This document shows positions 1 through 6,083 of a stretch of 13,953 bases of DNA, piece after piece. Source of the stretch: JALORV01 sp035255845 (GTDB lineage: Bacteria; Pseudomonadota; Gammaproteobacteria; Burkholderiales; Burkholderiaceae_F); assembly GCA_035255845.1 (NCBI GenBank), contig DATEZE010000059.1, positions 1 to 13,953 of the forward strand, written 5' to 3'. Position 1 is the first letter of the stretch, and each line of letters opens with the position of its first letter. The notes under the pieces were generated by a model that worked only from the letters and a program-made list of their open reading frames with translations, was not told the DNA's origin and did not search any database. The position numbers and the translations under genes are program-made.

Positions 1-31
1 TAGCGCCGCCGCTCGGTCAAACAACTTCAGA

Positions 32-796
32 TCAGCTTTTTTCCTTCTTGCGCGCGAGGAAGTACCACAGCAGCGCAATGGCGACCGCGATCAGGAGGTA
101 CCAGATCCATGGCGTTCCCCCACCTTGCGGCTGCTCGGGCGCGGGCTTGGCGGGCTCTACGCTGGCCGGCGGGGCCGCAGCGGGCGGTGCGGCAGCGGGT
201 TGCATTGGCGCGGCTGCAGCGGCTGCTGGTGCAGCGGCTGCTGGCGCACCCCCAGGTGCGAGCGTGGCCTGTACTTCCGTTTCCGTCACGACCACGGGCG
301 GCTCTTTGGAAATGAACGTTGCGGTGATCTGGTCACCTTTCCGCAAGTCCCGGATGTGGACGATTTTTGCGTCCTTGAGGATCTGCACACCCCGGTCATC
401 GAGCTGCTCCTGGGTGAAGCGGCGGACGCCTTCGGCACTCCGCACGTTCACCGAATGGTCGGTCGCGCTGACTACTGTGCCGTCCTTGATTTCGGTCACC
501 GTCACCGGCCAGACCGTCGTTGTGGTCCTGACAGTCGCGGTGCCCTTCATTCCGGGCTTCAGCTGCTTCACGGACAACTTTTTGCCGTCGATCGTGAAGC
601 GGAAATCATCCGGTACCGTGTACTGCTGCGTGCCGTTTTCGTTGCGGACGGTCAGGTTGTTGCCGTCGACGGCAATCACCTCGAACTTGCGCACCTCGGT
701 TTTCGTCGTCGTTTGCGCGTGAGACCCACCAGCGAACGGGAGTCCCAGAATCATTGCCAGCAGGACCGCAGACCACCACCTTTGTTTCGTTCTCAT
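32..796 (-). CDS. Secreted, C-terminally membrane-anchored envelope protein of unknown function
   Basis: I do not recognise this family. The chosen ATG (complement of 794-796) has a GAGGAGGAGG ribosome binding site 5-7 nt upstream, and gives 254 aa. Residues 1-27 are a signal peptide (basic MRTKQR, hydrophobic core, cleavage near SHA/Q). Residues about 38-105 and 103-178 are two similar beta-rich units: each has a V-x-A-x-D start, a VR-xxx-G strand and a closing K-x-G-x-x-TAT strand, so an internal duplication is likely. Residues about 180-225 are a Pro/Ala-rich linker. Residues about 229-248 form one membrane helix, ending in the basic tail RKKEKS. The layout suggests a periplasmic domain held on a flexible stalk at the inner membrane (inference). 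It stands alone: the next gene on this strand is about 300 bp away. Coding status is well supported; function is unknown. Confidence 0.8.
   Translation of the reverse strand: MRTKQRWWSAVLLAMILGLPFAGGSHAQTTTKTEVRKFEVIAVDGNNLTVRNENGTQQYTVPDDFRFTIDGKKLSVKQLKPGMKGTATVRTTTTVWPVTVTEIKDGTVVSATDHSVNVRSAEGVRRFTQEQLDDRGVQILKDAKIVHIRDLRKGDQITATFISKEPPVVVTETEVQATLAPGGAPAAAAPAAAAAAPMQPAAAPPAAAPPASVEPAKPAPEQPQGGGTPWIWYLLIAVAIALLWYFLARKKEKS
215..244. repeat. Perfect 15-bp tandem duplication in the Ala-rich linker region
   Basis: The 15-mer TGCAGCGGCTGCTGG occurs twice head to tail (215-229 and 230-244). It lies in the minus-strand gene and encodes part of the Ala/Pro-rich linker. Because 15 is a multiple of three, gain or loss of a unit would change linker length without a frameshift. 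Confidence 0.85.
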
Positions 797-1104
797 TCGA
801 CCCTCCTCCTCAGGTTGATGCGATTCCGAGCTGCCCCGTGTAGCGCGCGCAGTATGAAACAATTTCCGGCAGTTGTTTGCGGAGGCCGTTCCTGGACGAC
901 CGATACCTCCAGGCTGATAGCACGCCGCTGCGAGCGGCGCGCAATGTACTTACAGGTCAGCGATACATGCGGCCAGATTGCGACGTGTCGACCTATCGCA
1001 ATGCGCGACGACTCGTCGAACGGGCGCGACGTTTAATTGGCCGCGGCGACTAGGCAGAGTGCGGCCGCTAACGTCGTAGTCTTCCTGCGCAGAACCGCCA
1101 GGCG
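797..1104. other. Non-coding spacer between two minus-strand genes
   Basis: These 308 bases hold no convincing gene. They should contain the promoter of the 32-796 gene, but I see no clear -35/-10 pair; CATACT on the minus strand (complement of 851-856) is a possible -10 with no good -35. A perfect 13-nt palindrome, CGACGACTCGTCG, lies at 1006-1018. A nested inverted repeat (1028-1075) lies just downstream of the PAP2-type gene's stop. Confidence 0.5.
1028..1075 (-). terminator. Nested inverted repeat after the PAP2-barrel gene, possible terminator
   Basis: Outer arms GACGTT (1028-1033) and AACGTC (1070-1075) enclose inner arms GGCCGC (1039-1044) and GCGGCC (1061-1066), with small bulges between and a 16-nt loop. 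The structure starts 30 nt past the stop codon of the minus-strand gene. No U-run follows on the minus strand, so it is not a canonical intrinsic terminator. It could instead protect the 3' end or be a binding site. Confidence 0.3.
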
Positions 1105-2403
1105 CTACCAGCTATGTGCAATGCCGATATAGGGAACGTTGTAGGCAACGTTGTTGTAGAGCTGAGTGGAATTGGTTTGCTTGGCGTAATAGCGGTAGCC
1201 CGCCGATACGTCCCAATGGTCGTTGAATCGATATCGCAGGGCTGCTGATCCGTCGATCAGTTTCTCCCCCGAGATCCATATTCCGCTCGCTTCACCGACA
1301 AATTCCCAATGGCGCGCAAAGGGAACGCCGAGCTCGCCGTAGGCGATTGGCAACGCGGTCCACTTTTCAACGGTGTCGCTGGTGGGCAGGTTTTGGCCGG
1401 ACAGCTGGAGACTGGTTCGCTGCACGGAAAGCCCACCCCCGGCCAGGGCGACGATTGAACTGTGCGGAAGCAGGTCGTACCGGTAGATCGCACGAAAGTC
1501 GTAGTAGATGTAGGACGAGGTGAGCTCTTGATTGGCTGGGTATGTCGTGCCTGCGAAATTCACCGGATAGGCAAACGTGCCGCCGTTACGGGCTTCGAAG
1601 GGCGCAGCAATGAATTGCAGTGACTGCCGCGGCGCGATGTACCAGTCCAACTTGACGATCGCAGTGGCAGTCGTGTCGTTTACGTTTTCGAAGTTGGCGA
1701 CGTCAAATGTCGTTCCGTCGGCGCTCGGTGACCGGTTCTTGTTGTAGCTGACATCGGCCGCGGCGATTTGCAGTTCGAAGCGATATCGGATCGGCTCTTC
1801 CGTTGCAGCGATCCGATCGCCGCGTTCCACGCCGCTGGTATCAACCAGCTGCACCTTCAGGCCAAAGCCGCCCGGCACATTCATGGGTGCAAAGCTCAGC
1901 CTGTCATCTAAGGGTCTGACCCAGTACCAGTTGGACAGAAGTGCGATGCTGGCGCCCGCGAGCACGTCATCCGCGTAATGGGCGTCGGCGCGGATCCGGC
2001 TGTAACCCGTTAACGCCGCCAGTCCATAGGCGGGAATTCCCCACCAGGGACCGTAGCGCGTCTCCAGAAACGAGGCGCCCCAGAAGGCGGATGCTGTGTG
2101 CCCGGACGGAAACGAGGTTGTCGTCGTTCCGCTGGGCCTGACTTTGTCGGAGAGAGGCTTCAGGATCTCGACGGTACCTATCGTCGTCACCCCAGAGTAC
2201 AACCATTGCCAGCGGCCCTCCGAGTCGCCATACAGATACGTGGCTCCCAGACCAGTCGCGGGGAGCAGGATCTCCAGAACGTCGCCCGTGGTTTCCAAGG
2301 CGCTTGCGGCAAGCGCGCTCGCGTCGTGCGACAGCAGCAGGACGGCGAGCAAGAACGTGACCGTCAGATGGATCGCAATTGACCGTGTCTTTGCGTCGAC
2401 CAA
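1105..2403 (-). CDS. PAP2-family phosphatase fused to a putative outer-membrane beta-barrel domain
   Basis: Numbering is from the TTG start (complement of 2401-2403), giving 432 aa. TTG is chosen because GGAGG lies 7 nt upstream and a signal peptide (about residues 1-34, hydrophobic core TFLLAVLLL) follows directly. A longer GTG start at 2481 would bury that signal sequence. The PAP2 (phosphatidic acid phosphatase type 2) signature is complete: K82-x6-R89-P90, PSGH at 99-102 and SR-x5-H142-x3-D146, which in this family form the vanadate-peroxidase-like phosphatase site with H102 and H142 as key residues. Residues about 195-432 are a run of alternating amphipathic strands rich in Tyr/Trp and end in IGIAHSW, as in outer-membrane barrels (inference). 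The protein may remove phosphate from a lipid or lipid-linked substrate in the periplasm, or act as an acid phosphatase. It is divergent from the ars operon, with no evident link. Confidence 0.82.
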   Translation of the reverse strand: MVDAKTRSIAIHLTVTFLLAVLLLSHDASALAASALETTGDVLEILLPATGLGATYLYGDSEGRWQWLYSGVTTIGTVEILKPLSDKVRPSGTTTTSFPSGHTASAFWGASFLETRYGPWWGIPAYGLAALTGYSRIRADAHYADDVLAGASIALLSNWYWVRPLDDRLSFAPMNVPGGFGLKVQLVDTSGVERGDRIAATEEPIRYRFELQIAAADVSYNKNRSPSADGTTFDVANFENVNDTTATAIVKLDWYIAPRQSLQFIAAPFEARNGGTFAYPVNFAGTTYPANQELTSSYIYYDFRAIYRYDLLPHSSIVALAGGGLSVQRTSLQLSGQNLPTSDTVEKWTALPIAYGELGVPFARHWEFVGEASGIWISGEKLIDGSAALRYRFNDHWDVSAGYRYYAKQTNSTQLYNNVAYNVPYIGIAHSW

Positions 2404-2622
2404 GATTGATCCTCCATCGAGGACAGTCACGGTTGCGAAAAAGAGGGGCCTGCAACACACCTGGTTTGCGGGTCCGTCCACGCGGTGACGTTTATCCCCG
2501 AGGAGGAGAAAGTAGGCGTTCTTCGTGCGCTTAGGCTGACCACAGGATTACTAACAATTCGAACCACGGCCGCGTCAACTACCCCGCATGAGGCATGCCG
2601 CTACCTCGGCGGGCAGGGTGCC

Positions 2623-2651
2623 TTGACATTCACCGTCATTTCGATGATTAT
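2623..2651 (+). promoter_or_regulatory. Strong sigma70-type promoter of the ars operon, with possible ArsR operator
   Basis: A consensus -35 TTGACA (2623-2628), a 17-bp spacer and -10 GATTAT (2646-2651) lie directly before arsR. Only GAAAAC separates the -10 from the ATG at 2658, so the expected transcription start, 7 nt past the -10, is the A of the ATG. The palindrome TCAT-TTCG-ATGA (2636-2647) overlaps the spacer and the -10. A repressor bound there would block RNA polymerase, as ArsR proteins do; that it is the operator is inference. Confidence 0.7.
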
Positions 2652-2657
2652 GAAAAC

Positions 2658-3038
2658 ATGAAAACTAACGAAGCGGTCCGTGCTCTGGGTGCTCTCGCGC
2701 AGGACACCCGGCTCGCGGTCTTTCGGTTACTGGTTCAACAGGGACCGAGTGGCTTGGCCGCGGGCGAGATCGCTGCTGCTCTTGACATCTCGCCTGCGAC
2801 CTTGAGCTTTCATCTGAAGGAGCTGAGCCATGCAGGCCTGGTGACGTCGCGACAGGAGAGCCGGTTCATCTTCTATTCGGCCGACTTTGCTGCGATGAAT
2901 GAGCTTCTGGCATTCATGACGGAAAACTGCTGTGCCGCTGATCGTGGTGCCTGTTCTCCGGCACGAGCCCGCAAACCTAACAAAGCCAGCCGACCCGGCA
3001 GGGCCGCGGCTGGCACCACCAAAGGAGTCAGGGCATGA
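2658..3038 (+). CDS. arsR: ArsR-family arsenic-responsive repressor
   Basis: This is a 126-aa winged-helix repressor predicted to bind the ars promoter and release it when trivalent arsenic binds. Residues about 5-80 carry the ArsR helix-turn-helix, with the recognition region DISPATLSFHLKELSHAGLV and wing RQESRFIFYS. The metal site appears to be C91, C92 and C99 at the C-terminus (NCCAADRGAC). That spacing resembles the Acidithiobacillus-type ArsR triad rather than the E. coli CVC site in the recognition helix. An upstream in-frame ATG at 2595 was rejected because it lies before the promoter. There is no Shine-Dalgarno sequence, consistent with a leaderless transcript. The last four bases, ATGA, overlap the arsI start, so translation is probably coupled. 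The basic, Ala-rich tail after residue 100 is of unknown role. Confidence 0.92.
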   Translation: MKTNEAVRALGALAQDTRLAVFRLLVQQGPSGLAAGEIAAALDISPATLSFHLKELSHAGLVTSRQESRFIFYSADFAAMNELLAFMTENCCAADRGACSPARARKPNKASRPGRAAAGTTKGVRA

Positions 3039-3514
3039 AGCGCTTCCATGTCCATGTATCGGTCGACGATCTGAGCCAGAGCATTCGCTTTTACTCGACG
3101 CTGTTCGGCAGCGAGCCCGCCGTCGTCAAGGGCGACTATGCGAAGTGGATGCTCGAAGATCCACGCGTCAACTTTGCGATATCGCAGCGAGGCGGAAAGG
3201 CGGGCATCAACCATCTCGGCTTGCAGACGGACTCCGACGAGGAGCTCGAGCTTCTGCACGGCCAGCTGCAACAGGCCAACGTCGCTGCGCACGCCGAGAA
3301 GGACGCCGCGTGCTGCTACGCGCTGTCGAACAAGTATTGGGTCACTGATCCGACCGGCATCGCGTGGGAGACCTTCAACACGCTCGGATCCGTGCCGACC
3401 TTCAACGGCGAGGAGTCAGCCGAGCCGGCCGCAGCGGGCTGCTGCGCACCGACCGAGCCGGCCAAGGTGGCCGCGACGATCCCGGTCCGCTCGGCCACTG
3501 CCTGCTGCAGCTGA
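3035..3514 (+). CDS. arsI: ArsI-type C-As lyase (organoarsenical dioxygenase, vicinal oxygen chelate fold)
   Basis: The 159-aa protein matches the ArsI/CadI branch of the glyoxalase superfamily. ArsI is an Fe(II)-dependent dioxygenase that splits the carbon-arsenic bond of trivalent methyl- or aryl-arsenicals, releasing As(III). The expected residues are present: a metal-ligand His in HVHVSV (H5 or H7), H60 in INHLGL, E112 in AWETF, the vicinal pair C93-C94 (CCYALSNK) that binds the arsenical, and K100 just after it. The usual domain ends near residue 122. An extra Ala/Pro-rich tail adds two more CC pairs (C136-C137, C157-C158). AAAGGAG lies 7 nt before the ATG, which overlaps the arsR stop. 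A plain CadI-like metal-induced protein is the main alternative, but the ars context and Cys pair favour ArsI. Confidence 0.88.
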   Translation: MKRFHVHVSVDDLSQSIRFYSTLFGSEPAVVKGDYAKWMLEDPRVNFAISQRGGKAGINHLGLQTDSDEELELLHGQLQQANVAAHAEKDAACCYALSNKYWVTDPTGIAWETFNTLGSVPTFNGEESAEPAAAGCCAPTEPAKVAATIPVRSATACCS

Positions 3515-3517
3515 TCC

Positions 3518-3979
3518 GTGATCGCTACCGCGATCATTCGCGCGGCGCAGGCCGAGGACTGGCCTCGCGTCCGGTCCTTGCTATCGGGGGCGGGGCTGCC
3601 GACGATCGACCTCACGACCGACTCGCTGTCAGACTTCCTCGTCGCGGCTGATGCGGGTGAGGTCGTCGGCATTGTCGCGGTTGAGCGCTGCGACGAGCAC
3701 GGACTGCTGCGTTCGCTGGTCGTGGATCCCGCCTGGCGTGGCACTGGACTCGGACGCGCGCTTGTCTCGGCCGCAGAGGACGCAGCAGCTCGCCGTGAGC
3801 TGCATTCGCTGACGTTGCTGACGCAGACCGCCGCGACGTTCTTTCGCTCGCTCGACTACCACGACATCGCGCGCAATGACGCACCTGCGGCCGTGCGGGC
3901 AACGACCGAATTCACCCACCTCTGCCCGAGCAGCAGTACCTGTCTGACGAAGCGCGTCGCCGACATGCACCATGACTGA
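3518..3979 (+). CDS. arsN2: ArsN2-type GNAT acetyltransferase of the ars operon
   Basis: A 153-aa GNAT-fold protein with acetyl-CoA pyrophosphate loop R74-G-T-G-L-G79, preceded by the beta4 strand LRSLVVDP. The N-terminal AGLPTIDLT and C-terminal FTHLCPSSSTC (C136, C142) resemble the ArsN2 proteins found in many ars operons. The substrate of ArsN2 is not established, to my knowledge; the related ArsN1 acetylates arsinothricin-like compounds, so an arsenical amine is only one possibility. The start is GTG, 3 nt after the arsI stop and without its own ribosome binding site, so it probably depends on translational coupling. The gene ends in ATGACTGA, overlapping arsC by 8 bp. Confidence 0.85.
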   Translation: MIATAIIRAAQAEDWPRVRSLLSGAGLPTIDLTTDSLSDFLVAADAGEVVGIVAVERCDEHGLLRSLVVDPAWRGTGLGRALVSAAEDAAARRELHSLTLLTQTAATFFRSLDYHDIARNDAPAAVRATTEFTHLCPSSSTCLTKRVADMHHD

Positions 3980-4478
3980 AGTCAATCCCACTCGCCCCTT
4001 CAACGTACTGTTTCTGTGCACCGGCAACTCTGCGCGTTCGATCCTCGCCGAAGTCATGATGAATGCCATCGGTGCGCCGCGGTTCAAGGCTTACTCGGCG
4101 GGGTCGCATCCCACCGGCCGCGTGAACCCGTTTGCCATCGATCTGCTGCAGAAGAACCGCCTGCCAGTCGACGGATTGCGCAGCAAGAACTGGGACGAGT
4201 TTGCGTCACCGGGCGCGCCGCAACTCGACTTCGTCTTCACCGTCTGCGACAACGCGGCCGGCGAGGTGTGCCCAATGTGGCCGGGCCAGCCGATAACCGC
4301 GCACTGGGGTGTCGAGGATCCGGCCGCCGTCGAAGGCAGCGAAGAGGACAAGCGCAAGGCATTCTTCCACGCCTACAACCGGCTGCAGAACCGCATTCAG
4401 CTATTCCTCAGCTTGCCGTTGACCAAACTGGATCGCGTCGCCTTGACCCAGCGTCTCAAGGAAATCGGCAAGCAATAG
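3972..4478 (+). CDS. arsC: Arsenate reductase ArsC, low-molecular-weight phosphatase-like type
   Basis: The 168-aa cytoplasmic enzyme reduces arsenate to arsenite, the form that Acr3 exports. The low-molecular-weight tyrosine phosphatase P-loop C16-TGNSA-R22-S is at the N-terminus (FLCTGNSARS). The redox Cys pair for the disulfide cascade is in VCDNAAGEVCP (C92 and C100), as in the thioredoxin-coupled family; the electron donor cannot be read from the sequence. The start ATG overlaps the arsN2 end by 8 bp, with no separate ribosome binding site. Length and motif order are normal. The protein is distinct from the glutaredoxin-dependent E. coli plasmid ArsC fold. Confidence 0.93.
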   Translation: MTEVNPTRPFNVLFLCTGNSARSILAEVMMNAIGAPRFKAYSAGSHPTGRVNPFAIDLLQKNRLPVDGLRSKNWDEFASPGAPQLDFVFTVCDNAAGEVCPMWPGQPITAHWGVEDPAAVEGSEEDKRKAFFHAYNRLQNRIQLFLSLPLTKLDRVALTQRLKEIGKQ

Positions 4479-4509
4479 GCGCACAGCGTATCGAGCAAGG
4501 ATTCAGCGC

Positions 4510-5601
4510 ATGAGCAGCGACAGCGCCGTTGTGCAACGCCCGGCCGAAGGCATGAATGCCTTCGAGCGTTACCTGACTCTCTGGGTCGCCTTGTGCATCG
4601 TTGCCGGCATCATCATCGGGCAGGTGTTCCCGGGGCCGATCCGGGCGATCGGTGCGCTGGAAGTGGCGCGCGTCAACTTGCCGGTGGGCACCTTGATCTG
4701 GGTGATGATCATCCCGATGCTGCTGCGGATCGACTTTGCAGCGCTCGGGCAGGTGAAGGACCATGCGCGCGGTATCGGCGTGACCCTCGCGATCAACTGG
4801 CTGGTCAAGCCGTTTTCCATGGCGTTACTCGCTTGGATCTTCATCAAGCAACTGTTCGCGCCCTGGCTGCCGGCGGACCAGGTCGACAGCTATGTTGCAG
4901 GCCTGATCCTCCTGGCGGCGGCGCCGTGCACGGCGATGGTGTTCGTATGGAGCCGCCTCACCAACGGCGACCCCTACTTCACGCTAACGCAGGTGGCGCT
5001 GAACGACACGATCATGATCTTTGCGTTCGCACCCATCGTGGCCCTGCTGCTGGGTGTGGCATCGATCACGGTGCCGTGGGACACGCTGCTCACCTCAGTG
5101 GTGCTGTACATCGTCGTGCCCGTCATCGTGGCGCAGGTCGTGCGCGCGGCGATCCTGCGCAGCGCCGGTCCGCAGGCGCTGGACCAGCTGCTGCATCGGC
5201 TTTCGCCGTGGTCGATCCTGGCACTGCTCGCCACGCTCGTGCTGCTGTTTGCGTTCCAGGGAAAGCAGATCCTTATGCAGCCGCTGATCATCGCCTTGTT
5301 GGCGGTGCCGATTCTGATCCAGGTGTTCTTCAACGCAGGAATGGCTTACCTTGCCAACCGGGCACTCGGCGAGAAGCACAGTGTCGCGTGCCCCTCGGCA
5401 TTGATCGGCGCCTCCAACTTTTTCGAGCTGGCGGTCGCCGCCGCGATCAGCCTGTTCGGATTCAACTCAGGCGCGGCGCTCGCGACCGTCGTCGGTGTGC
5501 TGATCGAGGTTCCGGTGATGCTTCTGGTCGTTCGATGGGTTAACGCCAGTAAGGATTGGTACGAAGAGCCGCTTTCCGCGCAGGCCGGCAACCGACCTTG
5601 A
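4510..5601 (+). CDS. acr3: Acr3-family arsenite efflux transporter
   Basis: This 363-aa inner-membrane protein is the export step of the operon, extruding As(III) by secondary transport. It has about ten hydrophobic segments from residue 22 to 343. The Acr3 signatures are present: C140 in AAAPCTAMVFVWS, corresponding to the cysteine required for arsenite transport in studied Acr3 proteins, and E306 in NFFELAVA, corresponding to the conserved transport glutamate. AAGGA lies 8 nt before the ATG, and the gap from arsC is 31 nt, so it has its own translation start within the same operon. It belongs to the BASS/Acr3 fold, not to the unrelated ArsB antiporter family. No strong terminator follows; a GGCC-GTTCG-GGCC hairpin (5612-5624) without a T-run is the only candidate. 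Confidence 0.94.
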   Translation: MSSDSAVVQRPAEGMNAFERYLTLWVALCIVAGIIIGQVFPGPIRAIGALEVARVNLPVGTLIWVMIIPMLLRIDFAALGQVKDHARGIGVTLAINWLVKPFSMALLAWIFIKQLFAPWLPADQVDSYVAGLILLAAAPCTAMVFVWSRLTNGDPYFTLTQVALNDTIMIFAFAPIVALLLGVASITVPWDTLLTSVVLYIVVPVIVAQVVRAAILRSAGPQALDQLLHRLSPWSILALLATLVLLFAFQGKQILMQPLIIALLAVPILIQVFFNAGMAYLANRALGEKHSVACPSALIGASNFFELAVAAAISLFGFNSGAALATVVGVLIEVPVMLLVVRWVNASKDWYEEPLSAQAGNRP

Positions 5602-5778
5602 TGCTTCGCTTGGCCGTTCGGGCCTGGCAGCATGGCGACGCAGCGGATCGAAGGCAAGACATGTCGCACTGAAATCGCCTGCAGCGTGTGTGTAGTGGAC
5701 GTACCAAAACTCGCGATCGACGTCCATACTTGATGCCGTCCGAAGACACCGCTTCCCTTATCAAACACGGAGACGTTC

Positions 5779-5985
5779 ATGAACGAGGAAACCTTCAACA
5801 TCAGCATTCGCAAATTCCTGAAAGTGGTTGGCGTCAGTTCGCAGCGTGAGATCGAACAAGCGGTGGCGAAGGCAATTGCGGCTCGCGCCATTTCAGGGAG
5901 TGAATCTTTCCCGGCAAAGATGACGCTCGAGGTCGCTGGCCTAAAGTTGAACGTCAGTTTTGACGGCGAAATCAGACTTCAATAG
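5779..5985 (+). CDS. Small conserved protein of the DUF6494 type
   Basis: A 68-aa soluble protein with no signal peptide or membrane segment. It starts at ATG behind GGAGA 6 nt upstream. The N-terminal FNISIRKFLKVVGVSSQREI and C-terminal beta hairpin (VAGLKLNVSFDGEIRL) match my memory of the DUF6494 family, whose role is unknown. Residues about 5-38 should be helical and 45-68 beta. It lies 177 bp after acr3 on the same strand, so read-through is possible, but nothing ties it to arsenic. It is convergent with metG. Confidence 0.8.
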   Translation: MNEETFNISIRKFLKVVGVSSQREIEQAVAKAIAARAISGSESFPAKMTLEVAGLKLNVSFDGEIRLQ

Positions 5986-6016
5986 GCACCAAGGCGTAAG
6001 TTGGGGGACGGCTGAG

Positions 6017-6026
6017 CACGGCCGTG
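6017..6026. repeat. Perfect 10-bp palindrome between convergent genes
   Basis: CACGGCCGTG lies in the 98-bp gap between the DUF6494-type gene and the end of metG. It may be part of a weak bidirectional stop signal, but no T-run follows on either strand. Confidence 0.3.
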
Positions 6027-6083
6027 ACAGGGCATCCGCGTTAACCAACATCGACGGACCGACGCGTCCTGTTCTTCGATCGA

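Noticed and set aside
125..1036. 303-codon open frame on the plus strand
   Set aside because: It is antisense to the signal-peptide protein at 32-796, is full of Arg/Gly/Cys typical of GC-rich shadow frames, and runs on through the non-coding spacer.
2404..2481. Longer GTG start for the PAP2-barrel gene
   Set aside because: It would put 26 residues before the signal peptide and has no good ribosome binding site, whereas TTG at 2403 has GGAGG at ideal spacing.
2595..2657. Upstream ATG for arsR
   Set aside because: It lies upstream of the -35 and -10 elements, so it would not be on the main transcript, and the extra residues do not belong to the ArsR fold.
5602..5778. Intrinsic terminator after acr3
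   Set aside because: Only a 4-bp stem (GGCC-GTTCG-GGCC, 5612-5624) with no following T-run is visible, which is too weak to list as a terminator.
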